Assembly (NCBI RefSeq): GCF_030398385.1
Contig: NZ_JAOAOQ010000027.1
Coordinates: 21,202 to 85,201 of the forward strand
Direction: 5' to 3'
From: Aquibium sp. ELW1220
GTDB taxonomy: Bacteria; Pseudomonadota; Alphaproteobacteria; Rhizobiales; Rhizobiaceae
DNA length: 64,000 nt
Shown here one piece after another: positions 36,741 through 45,363 of this stretch. Each line of letters begins with the position of its first letter. Position 1 is the first letter of the stretch. A model generated the notes under the pieces. It did no database searches. It was not told where the DNA came from and saw only the letters and a list, made by a program, of their open reading frames with translations. The position numbers and the translations under genes are program-made.

Positions 36741-37217
36741 ATGTCGCAGCTCGACACGCTCGTTGGGGCGATCGGTTCGCTGCTCGACCAGCCGGGGCTG
36801 GGACTGGGCGAAGACGGCAAGACAATACTGACGCGGCTCGGCGAACGGGTCGTGGAAGCGAGGCGCCTCGACGGGGAGACCCTGGAGCTCGCCGTCGCCC
36901 TGCCGGACCTCGATTATCCGAGCGAGGCGATGATGACCGAAATCCTCCAGGCCAATTCTCTCGGCGCGGCGACCGGCTGCGGGTACCTGGCGCTGGAGGA
37001 GCACCGCGTCTCGCTGCGCGAGCGCTGGCACACCGCCACGGTCACGGCAGACGGCGCACCGGGACGCTTCGAGGGCTTCGTGGAATGCGCCGGCTACTGG
37101 CTCGCCGTCGGCTGCGACCAGTTGCTGGAACGGGCCGCGGCTGCCACGCCGCCCGCCGAATACTCCGGCGAAGAGTTGCACCGGATGGGCGGCGACATGG
37201 TCCTGATGCGCGTCTGA
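36741..37217 (+). CDS. CesT-like chaperone-like protein 3
   Basis: A 158-residue acidic protein and the closest of the trio to protein 1. It contains MMTEILQANSLGAATGCGYL against MMRVMLEANCLGAGTGAGRL, then LRERW, then a helix with GYWLAVGCDQLLERAA. It ends MGGDMVLMRV, like the MLVMRA end of protein 1. It follows protein 2 by 83 bases on the same strand and closes the island, stopping eight bases before the convergent lyase gene. Three chaperone-like proteins for three large proteins suggests one-to-one pairing, which is an inference. Confidence 0.68.
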   Translation: MSQLDTLVGAIGSLLDQPGLGLGEDGKTILTRLGERVVEARRLDGETLELAVALPDLDYPSEAMMTEILQANSLGAATGCGYLALEEHRVSLRERWHTATVTADGAPGRFEGFVECAGYWLAVGCDQLLERAAAATPPAEYSGEELHRMGGDMVLMRV

Positions 37218-37224
37218 ACCACAC

Positions 37225-38088
37225 CTACACCAGTGAAAGAAGCCGCTGCGCCTGCGCGAGGTGCAGGAGTTCGACCATGCGGCCGCCGATCTGGATGACG
37301 CCCTTGCCGGCGTTGTCCGGCAGCGCGAAGGCGGCGACGATGGCGCGGGCCTCGGCGATCTCGTCGGGCGAGGGCGAGAAGGCGCGGTTGGCGGGCTCGA
37401 TCTGGGCGGGATGGATCAGCGTCTTGCCGTCGAAGCCCATGGCCCGGCCGTCGTCGCACTCGCGGGCGAAGGCGTCGAGGTCGCGGAAATCGTTGCAGAC
37501 GCCGTCGAGCGCGTCGAGGCCGCCGGCCCGCGCCGAAAGCACGATCTGCTGCAGCCACGGGATCAGCCAGCGGCGATCGGGCGTCATGCGCACGCCCGTC
37601 TCCTTGGCGAGATCGTTGGTGCCGGCGACGAGACAGGCGAGCCGGGCGGCGCGGTCGCGGCCGAGTTCGGCGATGGGGCCGAGATTGAGCATGCCCTTCG
37701 GCGTCTCGATCATCGCCCAGAGCCGGATCGCAGGATCGGCGTAGAGCGAATCCAGGGTATCGTCGGCCGCCAGCACGTCCTTTGGCCCGTCGACCTTGGG
37801 CAGGAGGATGCCGTCGGGCACGCAGGCGGCGGCGGCGGCGAGATCGTCGGCGCCCCAAGGGCTCGACAGAGCGTTGACGCGGACGACGAGGTCGGGTCCG
37901 CCTGCTGTCCGCCCGGCGAAGACAGCCGGGAGGCGCGCACGGGCGTCGTCCTTGGCGGACGGCGCGACTGCATCCTCGAGATCGATGACCACGACGTCGC
38001 AGGCGAGCAGAGGCGCCTTGGCGAGCGCCTTCTGGTTCGAAGCGGGGACGTAGAGGACGGAACGGCGCGGGCGGAACGACTTGCTCAT
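37225..38088 (-). CDS. HpcH/HpaI-CitE family lyase (malyl-CoA lyase or thioesterase-like)
   Basis: A 287-residue TIM-barrel protein of the citrate lyase beta-subunit (CitE) family. Recognisable parts are RRSVLYVPASNQKALAKAP, the acidic metal and CoA segment VVIDLEDAVAPSAKD, GILLPKVDGP, LWAMIETPKGMLN, the NDLAKETG loop and GFDGKTLIHPAQIEPAN. Members cleave or hydrolyse malyl-CoA-type thioesters with Mg2+. Without a full alignment I cannot say whether this is a malyl-CoA lyase or an (S)-malyl-CoA thioesterase. It is divergent from the FAD oxidoreductase gene, 95 bases apart. Confidence 0.85.
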   Translation of the reverse strand: MSKSFRPRRSVLYVPASNQKALAKAPLLACDVVVIDLEDAVAPSAKDDARARLPAVFAGRTAGGPDLVVRVNALSSPWGADDLAAAAACVPDGILLPKVDGPKDVLAADDTLDSLYADPAIRLWAMIETPKGMLNLGPIAELGRDRAARLACLVAGTNDLAKETGVRMTPDRRWLIPWLQQIVLSARAGGLDALDGVCNDFRDLDAFARECDDGRAMGFDGKTLIHPAQIEPANRAFSPSPDEIAEARAIVAAFALPDNAGKGVIQIGGRMVELLHLAQAQRLLSLV

Positions 38089-38183
38089 AGACGAGTCATG
38101 GCAAGGCGAGAGGCCCCTTGCAAGAGCGCGGAGGTTCCGGCAGAGCGAGCGCCATCCGCATCGGCAGGAGCCAGGAGACCGCC

Positions 38184-39353
38184 ATGGCCGGCTACGACAT
38201 CGTCATCATCGGCGGCGCCATCGTCGGCGCCTCGCTGGCCTGGCAGCTGCGCGAGGAGGGCTTCGGCGGCACCATCGCGCTGATCGAGCGCGACCCGCGC
38301 TTCGAGCACGCGGCGACGACCCTGTCCTGCGCCTCGATCCGCCAGCAGTTCTCGATCCCCGAAAACATCCGCCTGTCACGCTATACGCTCGACCTGTTCC
38401 GGCGGCTGAAGGAGGAGTTCGGGACCGACGCCGACATCGGCTTCCGCGAGAAGGGCTACCTGATCCTCGCTTCCGAGGAAGGCCGGTCCGTGCTCGAGGC
38501 CAACCACCGCGTGCAGGCGGCGGAGGGCGCCGACATCCTGCTGGAGGACGCAGCGGCGCTGGAGAAGCGCTTCTCCTGGCTGTCGACCGAGGGCATCGCC
38601 GCTGGCGCCTTCGGGCGCAGCGGCGAAGGCTGGTTCGACGCCCATGCGCTGCTGTCGCTGTTCCGCAAGGCGCTGAAGACGCGGTCGGTGGACCTGATCG
38701 AGGCCTCCGTGACCGCCATAGCGCGCGATGGCGACAAGGTGACGGCGGTCACGCTGGACAAGGGCGAGACGCTGGCCGCAGGCATCGTCGTCAACGCGGC
38801 CGGACCGAACGCCGGCAAAGTGGCGGCGATGGCCGGCCTGGCGCTGCCGGTGGAGCCGCGCAAGCGTTCGGTCTTCGTGTTCGAGGCGCGCGACCGCTTC
38901 GACGACATGCCGCTGCTGGTCGATCCGTCCGGCGTCTACGTGCGCCCGGAAGGCTCGGTCTACATCACCGGCGGTGCAGAGCCCTACGCGACCGACGCGG
39001 CGGCCGACCCGGCCGACTTCGAGCCGGACTGGCCGCTGTTCGAGGAGACGATCTGGCCGGTTCTGGCCACCCGGATCCCGGCCTTCGAGGCGATCAAGGC
39101 CACCCGCGCCTGGGCCGGCCACTACGACTACAACACGCTCGACCAGAACGCCGTGATCGGCCCGCACCCGCAGGTGACGAACTTCCTCTTCGCCAACGGC
39201 TTCTCCGGCCACGGCCTGCAGCAGGCGCCCGCCGTCGGCAAGGCACTGGCCGAATGGATCGTCCACGGCGGCTGGCGGACGATCGACTGCTCGGTGTTCG
39301 GCTACGCACGCGTGGCGGCCGGGCGGGCCTATCGCGAGTTGAACGTGATCTGA
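38184..39353 (+). CDS. FAD-dependent oxidoreductase, DAO family
   Basis: A 389-residue flavoenzyme of the D-amino-acid-oxidase/glycine-oxidase/sarcosine-oxidase group. The dinucleotide-binding motif is IIGGAIVGASLAW at residues 8-20. Further family elements are ATTLSCASIRQQFS, VVNAAGPNAGKVA and the C-terminal HYDYNTLDQNAVIGPHP with FANGFSGHGLQQAPAVGKAL. It should oxidise a secondary amine or amino/hydroxy acid; the substrate is not evident. The start at 38184 follows CAGGAGACCGCC and puts the GxGxxG-like motif at the N-terminus. An open frame 22 codons upstream lacks such a signal. Confidence 0.9.
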   Translation: MAGYDIVIIGGAIVGASLAWQLREEGFGGTIALIERDPRFEHAATTLSCASIRQQFSIPENIRLSRYTLDLFRRLKEEFGTDADIGFREKGYLILASEEGRSVLEANHRVQAAEGADILLEDAAALEKRFSWLSTEGIAAGAFGRSGEGWFDAHALLSLFRKALKTRSVDLIEASVTAIARDGDKVTAVTLDKGETLAAGIVVNAAGPNAGKVAAMAGLALPVEPRKRSVFVFEARDRFDDMPLLVDPSGVYVRPEGSVYITGGAEPYATDAAADPADFEPDWPLFEETIWPVLATRIPAFEAIKATRAWAGHYDYNTLDQNAVIGPHPQVTNFLFANGFSGHGLQQAPAVGKALAEWIVHGGWRTIDCSVFGYARVAAGRAYRELNVI

Positions 39354-39426
39354 GGCATCCGGAGAGCGGCGCCCGGCCGCCGGACGATCGAGCGGGGCGA
39401 GAAATCCCGACGGAAACGCCGGCAGC

Positions 39427-40953
39427 CTACGTCCGGGGCCTGGTGTTCGGCGTCATGACTTCGTCCTTGTAGGGGAACCCTGCCCACTCGGCCGTCACGA
39501 AGTCGATCAGGCGCGCGAATGAGAAGTCCTTTCCGCCACCGAACGTCGGCATCCAGTCCGGATGGTGCCAGACCGACATCGCATCCTCGCGCAGGATACG
39601 CATGAGGACGGTGGCCACGAGAGTCCCGCCGACCGCGCCAAGCTTGCCGTTCGACTGTTCCGCACCTTCCTGGAGCAGGTAGTACCAGAGCGGCGTCTTC
39701 TCGATGTCCAGCTTCTCCATCACCTTTGTCCGCGCCAGCGGCTTCAGCCCCATCGCGCTTGCGACCTGTTGCCCGGACGGCAGTTCGAACGTGAACCGGT
39801 CCCGGAAGATGTTGCGCGCCGGCAGCATCTTCAGCTGTTCCGCGGTAAAGGTGAGATCGCCCGCCTCGATCGGCTTTGCCATGACGAAGGGCAGATCGAA
39901 GATTTCGGGGGTGAGGTCGAGGCCGACGGGCCGCGCACGTTGCGGCGCCTTCCCGCCCGGACGATCGAACATGGTCGCGAGATCGAAGTCCAGGGCCGCT
40001 TCCTTCCATCCGAAATGGGGAAGCCCCGGCTGGCCGTCGTTGGCGAACAGCAGGATCGTCTGGCCATTCGCGAGCACATACTCGCTCTGCACCGTCGCAT
40101 GACCGAAGCGGTACGCCGCCACGGCGAACTCGATCGGGATGATCGCGGTGTCTTTCCCGAAGGGAGCCGGCAGATCCCCGGCGCGCAGCGTTTTCTCGAC
40201 CGTCGCGAGAACTCCGGCATCGACGAAGGCCGGCAGGAACTCGCGCATGATCAGCCACTGATAGTGCCAGCGCACGATCTGCCGCGCGACGTTGAACGGG
40301 CTGGCGGTGAGTTCGGCGAAGGGACCGGTATACTTGCCGGGATTGCTCCGGACCTTGTGAAGGACGATGTTGGCGAACCTGATGAACAGTCCCTGCAGCG
40401 CCGCGATGATCGCATTTTCGTCGTTGCGCGGATCGCCGATGATGGCGCGTCCCTGATGGTTGCGCGGGAGATCGTTCGGATTGAACGCGTTGCCCATGTA
40501 GAGGAATCCGTCCTTGCCCTCGGCTTCCCAATAGAGCAGCGGCGTGCCGTCGGGGCCGGCGCCATAGACGCAGTCCAGATCGAGGGCGGGGGTGCGGACA
40601 TTAGCGACCGTCTCCGGCGCCGTCGCCCGGCCCAGTTCGCTGACGACGTCGAGCGTGACGTCGTGGTCGACGAACTGTCCGAAGAAGGTGAGCCCCGCAG
40701 CGGCGGGACCTGCGACGTTTCCAGCAGTTCCACACAGGGACTCTGCGAGCTTGGCCAGACGCTTCAGCGCTTCCGGCCGTGAGGGCCTGTCGACCGGGTT
40801 CTTCGGCAGAAGGCGCCCGAAGAGCGGGTCGGTGACCCTGGCCTTCGGACGCGCAAGCAGCGCAGCCATCGGCCCGACCGCCAATGTCTGCGTGTGGACC
40901 TGGTCGAACATCAGCCTTTCGAGGCGTGTAAGCGTCATGCCGTGGGGATTCAT
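39427..40953 (-). CDS. Animal-type haem peroxidase family protein
   Basis: A 508-residue protein of the peroxidase-cyclooxygenase superfamily. The distal His is H97 in FGQFVDHDVT and the proximal His is H285 in AYRFGHATVQSEY. Other family features are GRAIIGDPRNDENAIIAALQ, FANIVLHKV, ARQIVRWHYQWLIMREFLP and the C-terminal GGTLVATVLMRILREDAMS. It probably oxidises small substrates or halides with H2O2. No signal peptide is seen, so it may be cytoplasmic or use another export route. The upstream region carries a perfect inverted repeat, suggesting repressor control. Confidence 0.88.
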   Translation of the reverse strand: MNPHGMTLTRLERLMFDQVHTQTLAVGPMAALLARPKARVTDPLFGRLLPKNPVDRPSRPEALKRLAKLAESLCGTAGNVAGPAAAGLTFFGQFVDHDVTLDVVSELGRATAPETVANVRTPALDLDCVYGAGPDGTPLLYWEAEGKDGFLYMGNAFNPNDLPRNHQGRAIIGDPRNDENAIIAALQGLFIRFANIVLHKVRSNPGKYTGPFAELTASPFNVARQIVRWHYQWLIMREFLPAFVDAGVLATVEKTLRAGDLPAPFGKDTAIIPIEFAVAAYRFGHATVQSEYVLANGQTILLFANDGQPGLPHFGWKEAALDFDLATMFDRPGGKAPQRARPVGLDLTPEIFDLPFVMAKPIEAGDLTFTAEQLKMLPARNIFRDRFTFELPSGQQVASAMGLKPLARTKVMEKLDIEKTPLWYYLLQEGAEQSNGKLGAVGGTLVATVLMRILREDAMSVWHHPDWMPTFGGGKDFSFARLIDFVTAEWAGFPYKDEVMTPNTRPRT

Positions 40954-41297
40954 CGGACCTCTCCGTTACGTCCTGCCCCGTGTTGTTGAAGCCACCAAGT
41001 TTCTTGTTATGGTTGTATCTGACAAGATACATTACTTCAGGTAGCATTCGCAAGCAACTCCTTCTCGCTGGACGCGCAATCGCCTGCGCATCGGGATGCC
41101 ATTGACGACGCCCTACCCCACGCCTATCTCCGCCGCCTCAGGGGCCGGAAGCCCCCGCCGCCCGCAGGCGAGAGCCGTGGTGAAGCTTCCGAACATCATC
41201 GTTTCCCTGTCCAGCGACGGCCGAGACGGCAATGCGGGTCCCGTGTTCAAGACGGTCAGAACCGGCTGCAAGCCGATCGCGCGATAGGAGAACGACG
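40954..41297. other. Intergenic region upstream of the peroxidase gene
   Basis: 344 bases between the peroxidase gene and the divergent small gene at 41298. The part next to the peroxidase (40981-41040) is AT-rich for this genome and holds the operator palindrome at 41014-41031, so it is probably the peroxidase promoter. No reading frame in it looks like a gene. The right end carries the ribosome binding site of the next gene (ATAGGAGAACGACG). Confidence 0.6.
41014..41031. promoter_or_regulatory. Operator-like perfect inverted repeat before the haem peroxidase
   Basis: TGTATCT-GACA-AGATACA is a perfect 7-base inverted repeat with a four-base spacer, 60-78 bases upstream of the peroxidase ATG in an AT-rich promoter region. 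The layout suits a dimeric repressor of the TetR or MarR type. No regulator gene is adjacent. Confidence 0.65.
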
Positions 41298-41801
41298 ATG
41301 ACGACCCCTAAATCCGTGGTCACCCCGCCTGGCCGCGGCACAGACACTTACAAGGTGCAGGCCCGCCGCCTGCGCGAGGCCCTGGCATCCGACGGCGTGT
41401 CGGTCAGCCATGGCCGGGCGCTCGAACTCGTCGCAAGGCTGCAGGGCCTGCGCGACTGGAACACGCTGACTGCCGCCGCCGCGGCTTCGAGCGCTCCCGC
41501 AGGCGGTCTCACGCCGGCCGGGAGGGAGGGCGGCGCGCCCTTCACCGTCGGCGAACGCGTCGAGGGAACCTTCAACGGCAAGCCGGCGCGGGGCCACGTG
41601 TTCGGCATCGAGCAGACGATCAAGCCCGACCTGTGGCGCGCCACCATCGCCTTCGACCCGCCGGTCGACGTGGTGACCTCGCCGCTGTTCTCGTCGCTGC
41701 GCCGCCGCATCACGATGGTGATCGGCGCCGACGGACGCTCGCGCCGGCTGACGGGGACGGAGACCGGCGTGATGGCACTGAAAGCGGCAGCGGCCGGCTG
41801 A
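41298..41801 (+). CDS. Glyoxalase-superfamily-type small protein (Glyoxalase_8-like)
   Basis: A 167-residue protein. Residues 15-58 (VQARRLREALASDGVSVSHG, ALELVARLQGLRDWNTL) match the short helical domain often annotated in rhizobia as a glyoxalase-superfamily protein. The second half (GERVEGTFNGKPARGHVFGI) looks like a small beta-rich domain. No glyoxalase metal ligands can be identified, so enzymatic activity is doubtful. It has a good ribosome binding site, stands alone and ends in a strong terminator. Confidence 0.7.
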   Translation: MTTPKSVVTPPGRGTDTYKVQARRLREALASDGVSVSHGRALELVARLQGLRDWNTLTAAAAASSAPAGGLTPAGREGGAPFTVGERVEGTFNGKPARGHVFGIEQTIKPDLWRATIAFDPPVDVVTSPLFSSLRRRITMVIGADGRSRRLTGTETGVMALKAAAAG

Positions 41802-41810
41802 TACCGCATG

Positions 41811-41845
41811 GGGCGCTGCACGAGAGTGTAGCGCCCCTTTGATTT
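41811..41845 (+). terminator. Intrinsic terminator before leuD
   Basis: GGGGCGCTGCAC (41811-41822) pairs with GTGTAGCGCCCC (41827-41838) around GAGA, a 12-base stem with one G-U pair, followed by TTTGATTT. It lies 10 bases past the stop of the preceding gene. Confidence 0.87.
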
Positions 41846-41909
41846 GTTCGGACAAGGCGTATAAAGCGATCCCAGCCAGAAAGCCGCACCAGACCACGGG
41901 CCGAAAACG

Positions 41910-42515
41910 ATGGACAAGTTCACCAAGCTCACGGGCGTCGCCGCGCCGCTGCCGATCATCAACGTCGACACGGACATGATCATCCCGAAGGACTACCTGA
42001 AGACGATCAAGCGCACGGGGCTCGGCACCGGCCTGTTCTCGGAGATGCGCTACAACGAGGACGGCACCGAGAACCCCGCTTTCGTGCTGAACAAGCCGGC
42101 CTACCGCAATGCGCAGATCCTGGTCGCGGGCGACAATTTCGGCTGCGGCTCCTCGCGCGAGCACGCGCCCTGGGCGCTGCTCGACTTCGGCATCCGCTGC
42201 GTGATCTCGACGTCCTTCGCCGACATCTTCTACAACAACTGCTTCAAGAACGGCATCCTGCCGATCACGGTCAGCCACGAAGACCTAGACAAGCTGATGG
42301 ACGACGCCTCGCGCGGCGCCAACGCCACGCTGACGATCGACCTCGAGGCCATGGAAATCCGTGGCCCCGACGGCGGCGTGATCAAATTCGACCTCGACTC
42401 GTTCCGCCGCCACTGCATGCTCAACGGCCTCGACGACATCGGCCTGACCATGGAGAAGGCGCCGGCGATCGCCACCTACGAGAAGACGCTCGCCGAAAAT
42501 CGTCCCTGGGCCTGA
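41910..42515 (+). CDS. leuD: 3-isopropylmalate dehydratase small subunit
   Basis: A 201-residue protein that forms the swivelling domain of isopropylmalate isomerase. Typical segments are [20 protein letters not shown], the substrate loop [17 protein letters not shown] and [17 protein letters not shown]. With LeuC, not encoded in this window, it converts 2-isopropylmalate to 3-isopropylmalate in leucine synthesis. leuB follows 359 bases later, with a DUF2798 gene in between. No leucine-rich leader peptide was seen upstream. Confidence 0.97.
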   Translation: MDKFTKLTGVAAPLPIINVDTDMIIPKDYLKTIKRTGLGTGLFSEMRYNEDGTENPAFVLNKPAYRNAQILVAGDNFGCGSSREHAPWALLDFGIRCVISTSFADIFYNNCFKNGILPITVSHEDLDKLMDDASRGANATLTIDLEAMEIRGPDGGVIKFDLDSFRRHCMLNGLDDIGLTMEKAPAIATYEKTLAENRPWA

Positions 42516-42526
42516 GCCGACCGCCG

Positions 42527-42760
42527 ATGAAGCCCTTCGTCCCGCGGCGGCTCGAACCCATCGCCTTCGGTTTTCTTCTGTCGGGGATGATGTCCTGCGT
42601 CGTCTCCGGCCTGTCGACGGCCATCGCCTCGGGCATCCACGGCGCGTTCTTCCTGCGCTGGATGTCGGCCTGGGCCCCCTCCTGGGCCGTCGCCTTCCCC
42701 GCCGTGCTGGTGGTGGCGCCGCTGGTGCGGCGCATCCTGAAGCGCATCGTCGTCGCGTGA
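42527..42760 (+). CDS. DUF2798 small membrane protein
   Basis: A 77-residue protein with two hydrophobic helices. The pattern FGFLLSGMMSCVVSGLSTAI, then WMSAWAPSWAVAFPAVLVVAPLVRRI, matches DUF2798, a family of unknown function often found as single genes in Alphaproteobacteria. It starts 12 bases after leuD and lies before leuB on the same strand, so it is probably transcribed with them. No link to leucine synthesis is known to me. Confidence 0.83.
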   Translation: MKPFVPRRLEPIAFGFLLSGMMSCVVSGLSTAIASGIHGAFFLRWMSAWAPSWAVAFPAVLVVAPLVRRILKRIVVA

Positions 42761-42873
42761 GCGGGCTGCGGCGCGCCACCGCGGCGCGGCTGGCGCAGCC
42801 GTTTGCGCTTGCGCGCGCGCGGACGCGGGGCTAGCAAAGCCGCGATTTCAAAGCTCAACGGAGACCTTCACCC

Positions 42874-43986
42874 ATGGCGAAGCGCAAACTCCTCCTTCTG
42901 GCCGGCGACGGCATCGGCCCCGAGGCGATGGCGGAGGTGAAGAAGCTGATCGCGGCCATGAACGAGACGATGGGCGCCGGCTTCGAAACAGAGGAAGGCC
43001 TCGTCGGCGGCTGCGCCTACGACGCGCACGGCCAGGCGATCTCTGACGCGGACATGGCCAAGGCGATGGCGGCAGACGCGACGCTGTTCGGTGCCGTCGG
43101 CGGGCCGAAGTGGGACGGCGTTCCCTACGAGGTGCGCCCCGAGGCCGGCCTGCTGCGCCTGCGCAAGGACATGGAACTGTTCGCCAATCTGCGCCCGGCG
43201 ATCTGCTATCCGGCGCTGGCGCAGTCTTCGTCGCTGAAGCCCGAGGTCGTCGAGGGTCTCGACATCCTGATCATCCGCGAGCTGACCGGCGGCGTCTATT
43301 TCGGCGAGCCGAAGACCATCACCGACCTCGGCAATGGCCAGAAACGTGCGATCGACACGCAGGTCTACGACACCTTCGAGATCGAGCGCATCGCGGGCGT
43401 CGCCTTCGAACTGGCGCGCACGCGCAGGAACAAGGTCTGCTCGATGGAAAAGCGCAACGTCATGAAATCCGGCGTGCTGTGGAACGAGGTGGTGACGGCC
43501 ACCCACAAAGCGAAGTATCCCGACGTCGAACTGTCGCACATGCTGGCCGACGCCGGCGGCATGCAGCTCGTGCGCTGGCCCAAGCAGTTCGACGTGATCG
43601 TGACCGACAATCTGTTCGGCGACATGCTGTCGGACGTGGCGGCGATGCTGACCGGCTCGCTCGGCATGCTGCCGTCCGCCTCGCTCGGCGCGCCGGATGC
43701 CATGACGGGCAAGCGCAAGGCGCTCTACGAGCCCGTGCACGGCTCCGCACCCGACATCGCGGGCCAGGGCATCGCCAATCCGATCGCCATGATCGCCTCC
43801 TTCGCGATGTGCCTGCGCTACTCGTTCAACATGGTGGCCGAAGCCGACCGCCTGGAAGCGGCGATCGCCGCCGTGCTCGACGACGGCCTGCGCACGTCCG
43901 ACATCATGTCCGACGGCATGACCAGGGTCGGCACCGTGCAGATGGGCGATGCGATCGTGGCGAAGTTCATGGCGCTGTCGGCCTGA
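42874..43986 (+). CDS. leuB: 3-isopropylmalate dehydrogenase
   Basis: A 370-residue enzyme that oxidises and decarboxylates 3-isopropylmalate with NAD+. The N-terminus [19 protein letters not shown], the substrate region [16 protein letters not shown] and the metal and cofactor segments [34 protein letters not shown] are all intact. Length is normal for the family. It follows the DUF2798 gene by 113 bases and ends in an intrinsic terminator. Confidence 0.97.
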   Translation: MAKRKLLLLAGDGIGPEAMAEVKKLIAAMNETMGAGFETEEGLVGGCAYDAHGQAISDADMAKAMAADATLFGAVGGPKWDGVPYEVRPEAGLLRLRKDMELFANLRPAICYPALAQSSSLKPEVVEGLDILIIRELTGGVYFGEPKTITDLGNGQKRAIDTQVYDTFEIERIAGVAFELARTRRNKVCSMEKRNVMKSGVLWNEVVTATHKAKYPDVELSHMLADAGGMQLVRWPKQFDVIVTDNLFGDMLSDVAAMLTGSLGMLPSASLGAPDAMTGKRKALYEPVHGSAPDIAGQGIANPIAMIASFAMCLRYSFNMVAEADRLEAAIAAVLDDGLRTSDIMSDGMTRVGTVQMGDAIVAKFMALSA

Positions 43987-44016
43987 GGACAGCGGAACGC
44001 TCGGCAACCAATCGAG

Positions 44017-44043
44017 GGCCGGCGCGGCGAAGCGCCGGCCTTT
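44017..44043 (+). terminator. Terminator after leuB
   Basis: GGCCGGCGC (44017-44025) pairs with GCGCCGGCC (44032-44040) around GGCGAA and is followed by TTT. It lies 31 bases past the leuB stop. Confidence 0.75.
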
Positions 44044-44076
44044 CGCGTTCCGGCGACCGACACGGCCGCCGGAGCC

Positions 44077-44778
44077 TCAGAGCACGCCGGGCGGCACCTC
44101 GCCCCATCTGTTGGCGTGTTTCTGCGAGGGGAACAGCGTGAAGACGAGGATGATCAGGCTGCCGACGGTCGGGATCAGCCCGAGCAGGGCGAACCAGCCG
44201 GACAGCCCGAGGTCATGGATGCGCCGTACGGTGACGGCGATGGACGGTACGATCATGGCCAGTGTGAAGAGACCGGTCAGGCTGATGAGGAAGATCGGCT
44301 CCTCGTCGTCGAGATTGCCGGTGACGCCGTCCAGGATTCCGCCGACTGCGACGAGCAGGACCATGGTGACCATGAAGAACAGGACAAAGCCCCAGTACTC
44401 CTTCCGGCGCGCGCGGCCGCGGAAGCGGGCGTAGTCGCCTGTGACGCAGGCCCTGAAATAGCCGAAGAGCGACAGGGCATCGGGCGAGGCCTCCGGACGG
44501 GGCGAGGTCGACGTCGCGGCCGTCCCGGCGGCGACGGGGGGCACGGCACCGCCGGGGCGCGTCTCGCGCGCGGCAACGGGCGCTGCGGCCGCGAACCCAC
44601 CCTCGGGTTTGATGGCGCCAGCGCGGTTGCCCGTCGGCGCAAAGGCGATGCGTGTGCCCTTCTGCGGCGCGAAGCCGGGAGGCAGGTCCGCCCGGTCGAA
44701 ATGATAGCGGTTGCCGTCGTCGCCACTGGCGAAGCCGATGCCGCGCTCGGCGTCGAAATAGAGAACGTCCCCCTTCAC
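44077..44778 (-). CDS. Cold-shock-like domain fused to DUF805 membrane domain
   Basis: A 233-residue protein. Residues 1-58 resemble a cold-shock/OB-fold domain (MKGDVLYFDAERGIGFASGD, then DGNRYHFDRADL). A Pro/Ala-rich linker follows to about residue 105. The rest is DUF805: FRACVTGDYARFRGRARRKEYW, four hydrophobic helices and RRIHDLGLSGWFALLGLIP. DUF805 proteins are inner-membrane proteins of unknown function. The fusion puts a possible nucleic-acid-binding domain on the cytoplasmic face. It is convergent with leuB. Confidence 0.8.
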   Translation of the reverse strand: MKGDVLYFDAERGIGFASGDDGNRYHFDRADLPPGFAPQKGTRIAFAPTGNRAGAIKPEGGFAAAAPVAARETRPGGAVPPVAAGTAATSTSPRPEASPDALSLFGYFRACVTGDYARFRGRARRKEYWGFVLFFMVTMVLLVAVGGILDGVTGNLDDEEPIFLISLTGLFTLAMIVPSIAVTVRRIHDLGLSGWFALLGLIPTVGSLIILVFTLFPSQKHANRWGEVPPGVL

Positions 44779-44844
44779 CGGCCCCTCGTCATTCCCTGAT
44801 GGTCAATGCAGGATCGGGTGCGGGACGAGTCCTGTCAATCGCGC

Positions 44845-45333
44845 TCAGACGAAGCCGATGAAGCGGCCGGCGACGAGAACACCCGGCCACAGGATGAGCG
44901 AAGCGGCCGCGGAGAAGCGCTCGGCGCCGGAAAAACCATCGCGCCGGGCCTCGCCGTGGCCGTGCCCGGCGCGCAGGAAGAGTGCCAGGTTGAGCCCGGC
45001 CAGAACGATCAGCGCAAGCTTGAGCTGGAAGGCAGGGTTGAAGGCGTATTCGCTCGCACGGATCGAAAACAGCGCTAATCCCGTCGCGACCGTGCCGGCG
45101 AAGGCGCCGACTGCCAGCGGTCGGAGCGCGGCTACGAAGGGACGGGCGCCGAAGCGGGAAAACCGGCCAAGCACCCGCAGATCCATCAGGGCGACGACCG
45201 TCACCAGAATGCCGAGCGACAGGATGTGCAGCGCATTGACCAGCGGGTAGGCGACGAAGGAAGCGCGCAGCGCCGCCGCCGGCCGCAGGGTCTCGATCGC
45301 CTGCAGCATGTCGAGGAGCGGCTCTGTGTCCAA
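44845..45333 (-). CDS. Polytopic membrane protein (DUF6644-like)
   Basis: A 162-residue protein with about four hydrophobic helices (SFVAYPLVNALHILSLGILV, LAVGAFAGTVATGLALFSI, FQLKLALIVLAGLNLALFL, LILWPGVLVAGRFIGFV). The His in NALHILSLG and the charged loop between helices fit a family annotated as DUF6644. Function is unknown. The frame begins with TTG at 45333; an ATG at 45310 is an alternative start. It lies 30 bases downstream of the exported-protein gene, suggesting a two-gene unit. Confidence 0.68.
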   Translation of the reverse strand: MDTEPLLDMLQAIETLRPAAALRASFVAYPLVNALHILSLGILVTVVALMDLRVLGRFSRFGARPFVAALRPLAVGAFAGTVATGLALFSIRASEYAFNPAFQLKLALIVLAGLNLALFLRAGHGHGEARRDGFSGAERFSAAASLILWPGVLVAGRFIGFV

Positions 45334-45363
45334 GTCGCGCGCGCTCTTGCCGCGGCGCCGCCG

